From CAYUYV01 sp050331455 (GTDB taxonomy: Bacteria > Pseudomonadota > Alphaproteobacteria > JAJFIK01): 64,000 bases of DNA. Below, piece by piece: positions 8,559 through 17,013 of the stretch (within the stretch, counting starts at the first letter, position 1; the number at the start of each line of letters is the position of its first letter). Under the pieces are notes generated by a model, which saw nothing but the letters and a program-made list of their open reading frames with translations, did no database searches and was not told where the DNA came from. The stretch is taken from the NCBI GenBank assembly GCA_050331455.1, contig JBHJGV010000005.1, positions 1-64,000 of the forward strand, written 5' to 3'. Made by a program: the position numbers and the translations under genes.

Positions 8559-8585
8559 GGGTCGGCCCATGGCCGGCCCGTTTTT
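8559..8585 (+). terminator. Terminator or attenuator between ahpC and ahpD
   Basis: GGGTCGGCC (8559-8567) pairs with GGCCGGCCC (8571-8579) around a CAT loop, with one T-G wobble, and is followed by G and five T. It is a well-formed intrinsic terminator inside the ahpC-ahpD operon, 25 bases before the ahpD start. Partial read-through would give more AhpC than AhpD. Confidence 0.75.
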
Positions 8586-8609
8586 CCTCACGATACGGAG
8601 TGACGTGCC

Positions 8610-9143
8610 ATGAGTTTCGATGCCCTGAAGGAACGCCTTCCGGACTATGCCAAGGACCTCAAGCTGAACCTGTCGTCCCTCAGCCGCGAGGAAAACCTGA
8701 CACCGCAGCAGCGCGCCGGCAGCTTTCTCGCCGCGGCCCTGGCCTCGCGCAATGCGGATCTGATCAAGGCGGTCGACGCGGAAGTCTCCGGCGATCTGAA
8801 TGCCGAAGCCCGCGAGGGCGCCAAGGCGGCCGCGGCCATCATGGGCATGAACAATGTCTATTATCGCTTCGTGCATCTTGCATCCGCCGACGACTACAAG
8901 ACCCTGCCGGCCAAGCTGCGCATGAATGTGATTGCAAATCCGGGCGTGGACAAAGCCGATTTCGAGCTGTGGTCCCTGGCCGTCTCGGCCGTCAATGGCT
9001 GCGGCATGTGCATCGACGCCCATGAGGCCGAACTGCGCAAGGCCGGACTGTCGAGCCAGCAGATTCAGGCGGCCGTGCGGATCGCTTCGGTGGTTCACGC
9101 CGTTGCCGCCGTGATGGACGGGGAAACGGCTCTTGCCTCCTGA
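8610..9143 (+). CDS. ahpD: Alkyl hydroperoxide reductase AhpD (AhpC reductant)
   Basis: A 177-residue AhpD/CMD-fold protein. The active site is Cys131 and Cys134 with His138 in GCGMCIDAHE, and Glu119 in DFELWSLA completes the proton-relay set known from mycobacterial AhpD (Glu118, Cys130, Cys133, His137). It recycles oxidised AhpC, using a lipoyl carrier in the studied cases. CGGAG lies ten bases before the ATG. It follows ahpC by 67 bases containing a terminator-like hairpin, and its stop codon overlaps the next gene. Confidence 0.95.
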   Translation: MSFDALKERLPDYAKDLKLNLSSLSREENLTPQQRAGSFLAAALASRNADLIKAVDAEVSGDLNAEAREGAKAAAAIMGMNNVYYRFVHLASADDYKTLPAKLRMNVIANPGVDKADFELWSLAVSAVNGCGMCIDAHEAELRKAGLSSQQIQAAVRIASVVHAVAAVMDGETALAS

Positions 9144-9576
9144 TACGGACGACCGACTCCCCGGGACTCTCGCCATCCTGGAAACCGTTCTCTATGCCGA
9201 GGATCTGGACGCCGTTGAAGCATTCTACACCCAGGTCCTCGGCCTGCCCCTTCTGATCAAGGAGGCTGGGCGGCATGTTTTCTTTCGCTGTCCCGGCTCC
9301 ATGCTCCTGGTGTTCAATCCCAGTGTTACGGAAACGGTGCGAACGGAAATCAATGGCTTTCCGGTGCCTTTGCACGGCGCTCACGGGCCGGGCCACATGG
9401 CTTTTCGGGAATCCGAAGCGCGTTTGGACCAGTGGCGGGACCATCTCGCCCGCCATGGCATCGCCGTTGAAACCGACATGACATGGCCCAACGGCGCCCG
9501 GTCCCTCTACTTTCGCGATCCCGCCGGCAATTCCATCGAAATCGCGACGCCGGATCTGTGGGGATTCGACGCCTGA
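9133..9576 (+). CDS. VOC/glyoxalase-fold protein
   Basis: A 147-residue vicinal oxygen chelate protein with two beta-alpha-beta-beta-beta modules: ETVLYAEDLDAVEAFYTQVLGLPLL near the N terminus and SLYFRDPAGNSIEIATPDLW at the C terminus. Metal ligands are plausibly His71-region, His89-region and the Glu of SIEIA. The family includes glyoxalases, dioxygenases and bleomycin-resistance proteins, and the substrate cannot be told here. No ATG fits the fold, so a TTG at 9133 overlapping ahpD by 11 bases is the likely start, which suggests coupling to ahpD and perhaps a role in dealing with oxidised products. Confidence 0.75.
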   Translation: MPPDTDDRLPGTLAILETVLYAEDLDAVEAFYTQVLGLPLLIKEAGRHVFFRCPGSMLLVFNPSVTETVRTEINGFPVPLHGAHGPGHMAFRESEARLDQWRDHLARHGIAVETDMTWPNGARSLYFRDPAGNSIEIATPDLWGFDA

Positions 9577-9638
9577 CGGCGCCCGGATTTCATGAAACAC
9601 TGCTGTGGGTGCACCCACCATGTCCGAGGGAGGCTCCC

Positions 9639-10733
9639 TTGCCGTCGTCACACGACCTCACCCGCCGCCACATGCTCACCCGCGCCGCCGGGGCGGCCTG
9701 TCTGCCTTTGCTGTCCCCCATGGCTTTGTCCGCGGCCACGGTGTCCGCAGTGTCCGGAGCCGCGTGGGCCCAGGAGACCGACGCGCTCGATCCCGCTTCG
9801 GCCGCCGTGAATGCCTTTCTGGCCGGGCCAGGCACGCTGCCGCTCCACCAGAAAACGCTGGGCTCCATCCGGGCTGACCTGGAGGAGGCGGGGCAAACCT
9901 TCGGGGCAGAGCCGATTCCGATGGCCGACCGTCGCGATACGGACGTGCCGCTTTCGGACAATCGCACGCCCGTCCGGATCTACCGTCCCCTGAATGCCGG
10001 GGACGGACCGCCGCCGATCCTTATTTATGTCCATGGCGGCTATTTCGTCGGCGGCAGTATTGACAGCCATGATCATGTGGCCCGGTCCCTTGCGAGGGCC
10101 TGCGGGGCCATGGTGGCGAGCATCGGATACCGGCGGGCGCCCGAACACCCCTATCCGGCGGCCCTCGACGACGTCTCCGAAGCGTTGCGGTGGCTTGCCG
10201 ACAAGGGGGATGTTCTGGGCGGCGACAAGACCCGGATGGGGCTTGTGGGCGATGATGCCGGCGGCATGCTGGCCGCGAGCACGGCGATCCGCTTCCGCCG
10301 CCAACCCTTTGAAGGACTGAAATTCCTTGGGCTGATGACGCCTTATCTGCGGCTCGACGATGAAACGGATTTTCCATCCCGCAGCACCTATGGTTCGGGC
10401 GGCTACCGCCCGTCCCTTGCGGATCTTGCCTGGATGCGGGACCGGTATCTGAGCTTGGAGGAGGACGAGACGCCGAGCGGGCTCGTGTCCCCCCTCCAAG
10501 CCAGTGCTTTCAAGGGCGTGCCCACAACCCTGGTCATCACGGCCGGACAGGATGCGGTACGTGACGAGGCCGGCTATTTCGTCCGCCGCCTGAGGGAGAA
10601 TGGCGTGGTGTCCGGCGAACGCCGTTTCGACGACACGATCCACGATTTCATGTTCTATGCGCCCCTGATCCCCGCCGGGGCCATCGCCTTCGACGTGCTG
10701 GCGGCCCAATTCCGGCAGGCCCTCACGCCCTGA
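9639..10733 (+). CDS. Tat-exported HSL-family alpha/beta hydrolase homologue lacking the catalytic serine
   Basis: The 364-residue protein has a twin-arginine signal (LTRRHMLTRAAG, then a hydrophobic stretch ending in AWAQE). The fold is that of the hormone-sensitive lipase family: oxyanion motif HGGYFVGG at residues 132-139, Asp305 in GQDAVRDE and His335 in TIHDFMFY. The nucleophile motif, normally GDSAGG, reads GDDAGG here (residues 204-209), so the catalytic serine is Asp206. A TTG at 9639 is taken as start because it begins the Tat signal and follows GAGGGAGG; later ATGs lose the RR motif. It is probably a pseudoenzyme or an enzyme with changed chemistry, located in the periplasm. Confidence 0.75.
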   Translation: MPSSHDLTRRHMLTRAAGAACLPLLSPMALSAATVSAVSGAAWAQETDALDPASAAVNAFLAGPGTLPLHQKTLGSIRADLEEAGQTFGAEPIPMADRRDTDVPLSDNRTPVRIYRPLNAGDGPPPILIYVHGGYFVGGSIDSHDHVARSLARACGAMVASIGYRRAPEHPYPAALDDVSEALRWLADKGDVLGGDKTRMGLVGDDAGGMLAASTAIRFRRQPFEGLKFLGLMTPYLRLDDETDFPSRSTYGSGGYRPSLADLAWMRDRYLSLEEDETPSGLVSPLQASAFKGVPTTLVITAGQDAVRDEAGYFVRRLRENGVVSGERRFDDTIHDFMFYAPLIPAGAIAFDVLAAQFRQALTP

Positions 10734-10742
10734 TCCCGTGAG

Positions 10743-10762
10743 AGCCCGCCTGTGGGCGGGCT
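10743..10762. terminator. Hairpin between convergent genes
   Basis: AGCCCGCC (10743-10750) and GGCGGGCT (10755-10762) form a perfect eight-base stem around TGTG between the converging hydrolase and acyl-CoA synthetase genes. There is no T run on either side, so it may only act as an mRNA 3' stabiliser. Confidence 0.35.
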
Positions 10763-10780
10763 GCCGATGGGACGGTACGA

Positions 10781-12523
10781 TTACGCGCCCAGAAATTCGT
10801 CCCGCAACTGACGTTTCAGGATCTTGCCGTTGGGATTGCGTGGCAGGGGCTCCTCCCGAATCTCGATCCGCACAGGCACCTTGAAGCCGGCGAGACGCTC
10901 GCGCACATAGGCCTGGAGCTGTTCCTGGGTCACCCGGGCGCCGGGCGTGACCTGGACGATGGCGCCCACCTCCTCGCCCAGCACGTCATGGGGTATGCCC
11001 ACGACCGCGGCATCCATGACGGCGTCGTGGCTGTAGAGGGCGTCCTCCACTTCGACGCAATAGATGTTCTCGCCGCCCCGGATCAGCATGTCCTTGGCCC
11101 GGTCCAGGATGAAGATGAAGCCCTCCTCGTCCATGCGCGCCACGTCGCCGGTCTTGAGCCAGCCGCCGCCGAAGGTCTTTTCCGTGGCCTCCGGCTTGTT
11201 CCAATAGCCCTTCACGACATTGGGACCCCTAAGCCACAACTCACCCACGCCGCCGACGGGCAGGTCCTCGCCCGCCTCGTTCACCACCTTGGCCTCGTTG
11301 ACGGGAAACACCACGCCAACGCTGTCCGGTCGCAGACGATAGTCGTCGCCCACATTCTGACTGACCGCCGAGGAAATCTCCGTCAGGCCATAGCCGTTAC
11401 CGGCCTGGACATGGGGAAACGCCTCGGCGATGCGCCGCACGAGGCCCGGGGCCGCTGGGGCGCCGCCATAGCTGATGCTCTGTACACTGGACAGGTCGAA
11501 CTCGCGAAACCGTGGATGCTCCAGCACCTGCCAGACCATGGCCGGCACACCGCCGAAATGGGTGCCCCCCTCCCGCTCGATCAGCTCCATGGCCCGGACC
11601 GGCTCCCATTTATACATCATGACGATCCGTGTGCCCGTGAACAGGTTCGGCACCAGGATCGAATGGCAGCCCGTGGCATGAAACAGCGGCACGGAGAGCA
11701 ACAGCACCCGCTGGGGTGCATCGGGGTCAGGCTGCGGGATCTCCTCGCCCCGGCGCAGGGCCGCACGGGCCTGGGAGCAGCTCAGATTCATCAAATTGGT
11801 GAGGAAATTGCGGTGGGTGCCAAGGGCCCCTTTGGGCTTGCCCGTCGTTCCGGAGGTGTAGAAGATCGTGGCATTGTCATCGGGCTGAATATCGACGTCC
11901 GGCAGGGGGCGATCGGGCAGCAGGCCATAGGCGGCCGTCTCCTCCACGAGATCCTCGAAACGCTCCACGAAGGAGGGGATCTCGCCGCCCGCCCGCGCGA
12001 CGATGACGCCGTCCAGGTCCAGGGCTTCGAAATGGGGCATCAGGCGGTGCATGCGCTCCTCGTCCAGGATGGCAAGACGCGCGCCGGAATCCGAGAGTCC
12101 GTATTCAAGCTCCGGCCCCGTGCCCCAGGCATTCAGCGGCACGACCACCGCGCCAACAGCGATGACTGCAAAAAACGCGACGGACCATTCGGGGAAATTC
12201 CGCATGGCGAGGACCACCCGGTCGCCCTTCTGGACGCTGTGAATGTCCTTGAGCTCCTGGGCAAGACGCGCCACGGCACGGAAATGGTGCTCGAAGGTGA
12301 TGCGCTCATCCTCGAAGACGATGAAGTCCTTGGCGCCATGGGCCCGGCTCGCCTCCAGCACCGCACGGATATGGGGTGGCTGGGCCGTGTAGGTCCGCAG
12401 GGTCACGCCGTCCACGGTGACCGTTTCCATTTCGAAAGGCGCGCCGGGGGCCGTCAGCCGGGCGTGGGCCTCGGCCATGGTGAGCGCCGGAAAGTGGGGG
12501 GATACGGGGGCGGTCTGGGACAT
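10781..12523 (-). CDS. AMP-binding acyl-CoA synthetase
   Basis: A 580-residue class I adenylate-forming enzyme. The AMP/ATP motif is IFYTSGTTGKPKGA, followed by NGYGLTEISSA (A5 region), GELWLRGPNVVKGYW, WLKTGDVARMDEEGF and the C-terminal catalytic lysine region PRNPNGKILKRQLR. It should activate a fatty or aromatic acid to its CoA thioester. Its N-terminal extension (LTAPGAPFEMETVTVDGV and DFIVFEDERITFE) is shared with the synthetase at 51765-53456, so the two are paralogues. The ATG at 12523 follows GGAGGAG by eight bases and is preferred over a GTG two codons earlier. It is monocistronic in this window. Confidence 0.9.
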   Translation of the reverse strand: MSQTAPVSPHFPALTMAEAHARLTAPGAPFEMETVTVDGVTLRTYTAQPPHIRAVLEASRAHGAKDFIVFEDERITFEHHFRAVARLAQELKDIHSVQKGDRVVLAMRNFPEWSVAFFAVIAVGAVVVPLNAWGTGPELEYGLSDSGARLAILDEERMHRLMPHFEALDLDGVIVARAGGEIPSFVERFEDLVEETAAYGLLPDRPLPDVDIQPDDNATIFYTSGTTGKPKGALGTHRNFLTNLMNLSCSQARAALRRGEEIPQPDPDAPQRVLLLSVPLFHATGCHSILVPNLFTGTRIVMMYKWEPVRAMELIEREGGTHFGGVPAMVWQVLEHPRFREFDLSSVQSISYGGAPAAPGLVRRIAEAFPHVQAGNGYGLTEISSAVSQNVGDDYRLRPDSVGVVFPVNEAKVVNEAGEDLPVGGVGELWLRGPNVVKGYWNKPEATEKTFGGGWLKTGDVARMDEEGFIFILDRAKDMLIRGGENIYCVEVEDALYSHDAVMDAAVVGIPHDVLGEEVGAIVQVTPGARVTQEQLQAYVRERLAGFKVPVRIEIREEPLPRNPNGKILKRQLRDEFLGA

Positions 12524-12803
12524 GGGCACGGCTCCTCCGGGTTATGTCCGGTCCTGGTTTCAGAACCGGTTTCCACCATGATCCGCGAGGACCGGGGAGC
12601 CGTCAAAGGGTCGGTTGCCCCGGCCCGCCATGGGTCGGGCGGAGGGCGTGTGGAGACCATCCTGCTGGGTTTCGGACCGGCCGACCCGCAAAGGTCTTGC
12701 CATGGTCTTGCATGCCCTTCGCCGTCGCCTCGACGGCCTGCGATTGTGCCGATTTCAGGATGCTGTAGAAAGGGATCGTGATCGCAAAGGGTAGCTAAGA
12801 CCG

Positions 12804-14177
12804 ATGACCGACCTCCCCCCCGCCCCTGTTCGAAAAGCCCGCGCCAAGGCGAGCCCGCCCCAGGTCGGGATTGTCAGCCTCGGCTGCCCCAAAGCCCTTG
12901 TCGATTCCGAGCGCATCATCACGCGGTTGCGGGCGGAGGGTTATGCGGTCTCCAACACCTACGAGGCGGCCGATGTGGTGCTGGTGAACACCTGCGGCTT
13001 TCTCGACACGGCGCGGGCGGAGTCCCTTGAGGCCATCGGAGAGGCCATGGCCGAGAACGGCCGGGTGATCGTGACCGGATGCCTGGGCCAGGAGGCGACC
13101 CTGATCCGGGAGCACCATCCGGATGTCCTCGCCATCACGGGACCGCACCAATATGAGGCGGTCATGGACGCGGTGCACGAAGCCGTGCCGCCGGCCCATG
13201 ATCCGCATCTGGATCTCGTCCCGCCCCAGGGCCTGCGCTTGACGCCGCGCCACTACGCCTATCTGAAAATTTCCGAAGGCTGCAACAACACCTGCACCTT
13301 CTGCATTATCCCTTCCTTGCGCGGGCGGCTGGTCAGCCGCCCGGCCCGGGCCGTGCTCGCCGAAGCCGAAGCGCTGGCCAAGGCGGGGGTCAAGGAATTG
13401 CTGGTCATATCCCAGGATACCAGCGCCTACGGCCTCGACCTGCGCCACGCCGAGACCGAATGGCGAGGCCAGACCATCCGTACCCATATCACCGATCTTG
13501 CCCGCGCCCTGGGGGATTTCGGCATGTGGGTGCGCCTCCATTATGTCTATCCCTATCCCCATGTGGACGCGCTCATTCCCCTCATGGCAGAAGGCCTGAT
13601 CCTGCCCTATCTCGATATTCCCTTTCAGCATGCAAGCCCGACGGTGCTCAAAGCCATGCGCCGGCCGGCCAAGCATGACAAGCTCCTGGAGCGGATCACC
13701 GCCTGGCGCGAGATCTGTCCCGAGCTGACTTTGCGCTCCACGTTCATCGTGGGCTTTCCGGGCGAGACGGACGAGGATTTCGAGGCCCTGCTGCGCTTCA
13801 CCGAACAGGCCGGCATCGACCGGGCCGGTTGTTTCAAGTTCGAGCCGGTGGCGGGCGCCGAGGCCAACGATCTGGTGGGGCCCGTCCCGGAAGAAGTGAA
13901 AGAGGAGCGCTATCACCGCTTCATGGAGGCCCAGATGGACCTCAGCGAAGCACGCCTTGCCGCCAAGGTCGGCCGCACCATGGACATCCTCCTCGACACC
14001 GTGGACGAGGACGGTCCCATCGGGCGCACCATGGGGGATGCCCCGGAGATCGACGGCTCGGTCTATCTGGAGGCCGAGGACTGGGGGGCCTTCTCGCCGG
14101 GCCAGATCGTCCGGGCAAAGATTGACGCGGCGGACGCCTATGACCTTTGGGCCAGTCCCGTCACACCCGGCAACTGA
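12804..14177 (+). CDS. rimO: Ribosomal protein S12 methylthiotransferase RimO
   Basis: A 457-residue radical-SAM methylthiotransferase that adds a methylthio group to the conserved aspartate of ribosomal protein S12. The N-terminal UPF0004 domain has the cluster cysteines in VSLGCPKALVDSE, NTCGFLD and TGCLGQEA. The radical-SAM cluster is Cys160, Cys164 and Cys167 in EGCNNTCTFCIIP. A TRAM domain closes the protein (EDWGAFSPGQIVRAKI). SLGCPKALVDSE and IPSLRGR distinguish it from the tRNA enzyme MiaB. The ribosome site is weak (AAAGGG). Confidence 0.95.
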   Translation: MTDLPPAPVRKARAKASPPQVGIVSLGCPKALVDSERIITRLRAEGYAVSNTYEAADVVLVNTCGFLDTARAESLEAIGEAMAENGRVIVTGCLGQEATLIREHHPDVLAITGPHQYEAVMDAVHEAVPPAHDPHLDLVPPQGLRLTPRHYAYLKISEGCNNTCTFCIIPSLRGRLVSRPARAVLAEAEALAKAGVKELLVISQDTSAYGLDLRHAETEWRGQTIRTHITDLARALGDFGMWVRLHYVYPYPHVDALIPLMAEGLILPYLDIPFQHASPTVLKAMRRPAKHDKLLERITAWREICPELTLRSTFIVGFPGETDEDFEALLRFTEQAGIDRAGCFKFEPVAGAEANDLVGPVPEEVKEERYHRFMEAQMDLSEARLAAKVGRTMDILLDTVDEDGPIGRTMGDAPEIDGSVYLEAEDWGAFSPGQIVRAKIDAADAYDLWASPVTPGN

Positions 14178-14207
14178 ATTCGTCCCCAGCACAAGGAGCC
14201 GCCGCCC

Positions 14208-15227
14208 GTGTCCAAACCCCATCCCGAACTGCCCCTGGGGCTTGAGGACATCCGTGAGGCAGCCTCGCGCATTGCACCCCATGCGGTGCGCACGGGCCTG
14301 ATCACCCATCCCGCGCTCGACCGGGCGACGGGAGCCCGGGTGTTTCTGAAGCCGGAAAATCTGCAGCGCACCGGATCGTTCAAGTTTCGCGGGGCCCTCA
14401 ACGCCGCACGGGCGCTCACCGAGGCGGAACGCTCCCGGGGCCTCCTCGCGTGGTCGTCCGGCAACCATGCCCAGGCCGTGGCCCTCACGGCAAAACTGCT
14501 GAATTGCCCGGCGACCATCGTGATGCCGGCGGATGCCCCGGCCCTGAAGATCGAGGCCACCCGGGCCCATGGCGCGCAGATCGTTCTTTATGACCGGGTG
14601 GACGAGGACCGGGAAGCTGTCGGTCGCGCCATCGCCGAGCGGACCGGCGCCGTCATCATTCCGCCCTATGACCATCTGCCCACGATTGCCGGCCAGGGCA
14701 CCATGGGCTTCGAGATCGTCCAGGATTTGACCGAGGCGGGGCTGGCGCCGGACATCGTGCTTGTGTGCTGCGGCGGCGGCGGGCTGGTGGCGGGAACGGC
14801 GCTCGCCATCACGCATGGCTTTCCGCAAACCGCTGTGCTGGCCGTGGAGCCGGAGGGCTTCGACGACACGCGCCGCTCGCTCATTGCCGGCACGCGCCAG
14901 ACCAATCCGTTGAACAGCGGTTCCCTGTGTGACGCCCTGATGGCGCCCACGCCCGGCGCGGTGACTTTTCCGATCAACCTCACCCTGCTGGCCGGCGCAT
15001 TGGCGGTCTCCGAGGCGGCGGCCCAGGCGGCCATGCGCTTTGCTTTTTCCCATCTCAAGCTGGTGCTGGAGCCGGGCGGCGCGGTGGCCCTGGCGGCCCT
15101 GCTCGACGGCGCGCTCGATTTTCGGGGCCAGACCGTGGTCGCGGTCCTGAGCGGAGGGAATGTTGACCCGGACCTGTTCGCCCGTATCCTGATGGCCTCG
15201 GACGATGCTCCGGTGACGGTTCGATGA
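14208..15227 (+). CDS. PLP-dependent serine/threonine-dehydratase-type enzyme, possible beta-hydroxyaspartate dehydratase
   Basis: A 339-residue fold-type II PLP enzyme. Lys59 in SFKFRGALNAA should hold the cofactor. SSGNHAQAVAL and the glycine loop CCGGGGLVAG (about residues 187-196) bind substrate and phosphate, and AVLSGGNVDPDLF lies near the C terminus. It lacks the C-terminal ACT-type regulatory domain of biosynthetic threonine deaminase, so it is a catabolic ammonia-lyase. The GTG at 14208 follows AAGGAG. Its neighbour 28 bases downstream is a DSD1/D-threonine-aldolase-like enzyme, the same order as bhcB-bhcC. This suggests dehydration of a beta-hydroxyaspartate to iminosuccinate or oxaloacetate, with serine or threonine as alternative substrates. 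Confidence 0.85.
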   Translation: MSKPHPELPLGLEDIREAASRIAPHAVRTGLITHPALDRATGARVFLKPENLQRTGSFKFRGALNAARALTEAERSRGLLAWSSGNHAQAVALTAKLLNCPATIVMPADAPALKIEATRAHGAQIVLYDRVDEDREAVGRAIAERTGAVIIPPYDHLPTIAGQGTMGFEIVQDLTEAGLAPDIVLVCCGGGGLVAGTALAITHGFPQTAVLAVEPEGFDDTRRSLIAGTRQTNPLNSGSLCDALMAPTPGAVTFPINLTLLAGALAVSEAAAQAAMRFAFSHLKLVLEPGGAVALAALLDGALDFRGQTVVAVLSGGNVDPDLFARILMASDDAPVTVR

Positions 15228-15255
15228 CCCGCGCCCGGCTGAAGGATCTGGTGCC

Positions 15256-16482
15256 ATGCTGAATGCCACGCCTGTGAATGCGGATCTGATCGGGATTGAG
15301 GGAAGCGCCCGACACCTCGACACCCCCGCCCTGGTGCTGGATCTGCCGGCCTTTCGCCGTAATGTGCGCCGCATGCGCGATCGCATTGCGGGCACCGCCG
15401 TGACCCTGCGCCCCCATGCCAAGACCCACAAATGTGCCCAGATCGCCAAGATCCAGATCGTGGCCGGCGCGCAAGGCATCTGCACGGCCAAGCTCGCGGA
15501 GGCCGAGGCCCTGGCCCGTGAAGGCCTCTCGGACATCCTCGTCACGTCGCCCATTGTTGGCATGCGGCCCATCCGGCGGCTCATGGCCCTCAATGCGCGC
15601 CTGGACCGGCTCGCCGTCGTTGCCGACGACGCGGACGCGATTGCGGCCCTGACCTGGGCGGCCGAGGCGTCGGGACGCAGACTGACGGTCTTTCTGGACC
15701 TCGATGTGGGCACCCATCGCACCGGAGCCTTGCCCGCGGAAGCGGCGGCGCTCGCCGGCCTGATCGCCGAGGCGCCGTTCCTGCGCTTTGGCGGCGTGCA
15801 GGCCTATGGCGGCCATCTCCAGCACCTCCACGGCGCCGAGACCCGCTCCTCGGAAACCCGGGCCATGTGGCGGGTCGTGGCCGATGTGGTGGACCATCTG
15901 CGGGAGAACGGCATTCCCTGCCCCACCGTCACCGGCGGCGGCACCGGCACCCATGAGGACGATCTGAGTGCCGGCGTGCTGACGGAACTTCAGGGCGGGT
16001 CCTATATTTTCATGGACCGGGAATATGCCGACCTCGAAGACGCGCCCGCCTTCGAGCAGGCCCTGTTCGTTTATACCCGGGTCATCAGCCGGCGTCAGAA
16101 GGCCTTCGTCACCACCGATGCCGGCATCAAGGCCTTTGCGACCGACGGCCCCCTGCCGACCCTCGCTACGGGCCCTTTCGAAGGCGCCCGCTACTTTCTG
16201 CAAGGGGACGAATATGGCGGCATTGTCCTTGGCGCAGGCAAGAACGGGGCCGGCGGGGCCCGCTCGGACGCGGAGATCCTGTCCGCGATCCGCGCCATCA
16301 CCGCCATGAACATGGACGACACCGTGCCCGCGCCGGCCCGGTCCGTCGGGCTCGGCACCCTCGTGGCCTGCGCTGTGCCCCATTGCGACCCCACCGTGAA
16401 CCTTTACGACCATATCCATGTGATCGAGGACAACTGTCTGATGGCCATCTGGCCCGTCATCGCCCGAGGAGCCAGTCAATGA
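15256..16482 (+). CDS. DSD1/D-threonine-aldolase family PLP enzyme, possible beta-hydroxyaspartate aldolase
   Basis: A 408-residue fold-type III protein: an alanine-racemase-like N-terminal barrel followed by the D-ser_dehydrat domain. Lys56 in LRPHAKTHK is the expected PLP lysine. His376 and Asp378 in VPHCDPTVNLYDH match the metal site of D-threonine aldolases. Family members either cleave D-threonine or 3-hydroxyaspartate to glycine plus an aldehyde (glyoxylate for hydroxyaspartate), or dehydrate D-serine. GAAGGA precedes the ATG. The gene lies in tandem with a PLP dehydratase and overlaps the following VOC gene (ATGA), so the three are probably one operon. Run in the condensing direction, it would resemble BhcC. 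Confidence 0.85.
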   Translation: MLNATPVNADLIGIEGSARHLDTPALVLDLPAFRRNVRRMRDRIAGTAVTLRPHAKTHKCAQIAKIQIVAGAQGICTAKLAEAEALAREGLSDILVTSPIVGMRPIRRLMALNARLDRLAVVADDADAIAALTWAAEASGRRLTVFLDLDVGTHRTGALPAEAAALAGLIAEAPFLRFGGVQAYGGHLQHLHGAETRSSETRAMWRVVADVVDHLRENGIPCPTVTGGGTGTHEDDLSAGVLTELQGGSYIFMDREYADLEDAPAFEQALFVYTRVISRRQKAFVTTDAGIKAFATDGPLPTLATGPFEGARYFLQGDEYGGIVLGAGKNGAGGARSDAEILSAIRAITAMNMDDTVPAPARSVGLGTLVACAVPHCDPTVNLYDHIHVIEDNCLMAIWPVIARGASQ

Positions 16483-16901
16483 GTGCGCCCCCCCGCTTCC
16501 ACCTTGCCTTCCCCGTGGACGATATCGCCAAAGCCCGGGCGTTCTACGGCGATCTGCTCGGATGCCCAGAGGGGCGCAGCGCGGAGCATTGGGTGGACTT
16601 CGATCTCCACGGCCACCAGGTCGTGGCGCATCTCGCGCCCCAGGACGTGGGCTGCCGGGCCCACAGCGCCGTGGACGGCCATCAGGTTCCGGCCCGCCAT
16701 TTCGGCCTGATCCTGGACTGGACCGACTGGGAAGCCCTGGCGGAGCGGCTGCGCGGGGCGAACGCCGATTTCATCATGGAGCCGACGATCCGTTTCGAGG
16801 GGCAGACCGGCGAACAGGCCACCCTGTTCGTGCGCGACCCCAGCGGCAACGCCCTCGAATTCAAGGCCTTCCGGGATGAGAGCCAGATTTTCGCACGCTA
16901 G
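16479..16901 (+). CDS. VOC/glyoxalase-fold protein
   Basis: A 140-residue VOC protein: FHLAFPVDDIAKARAFYGDLLGCPEG opens the first module and TLFVRDPSGNALEFKAF closes the second. Plausible metal ligands are the first His (FHLAF), His of ARHFGLIL and Glu of ALEFKAF. The start at 16479 overlaps the stop of the aldolase-like gene (ATGA), so it is translationally coupled to the PLP-enzyme pair and probably serves the same pathway. The reaction cannot be assigned from sequence. Confidence 0.8.
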   Translation: MSAPPRFHLAFPVDDIAKARAFYGDLLGCPEGRSAEHWVDFDLHGHQVVAHLAPQDVGCRAHSAVDGHQVPARHFGLILDWTDWEALAERLRGANADFIMEPTIRFEGQTGEQATLFVRDPSGNALEFKAFRDESQIFAR

Positions 16902-17013
16902 GGAACCCTGCGACGTCACACAGATCATCGGCGGGGCCAGCCTCGGTGCCACTGAAACCATCCGCAAGCATAGCAACCGGCCGATCCTTCCCAACCGGGG
17001 GCTCGCACCCGCC

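Noticed and set aside
12795..15722. A 975-codon open frame on the minus strand opposite rimO and the dehydratase gene
   Set aside because: It lies antisense to two well-recognised enzymes, has no domain character, and is explained by the high GC content.
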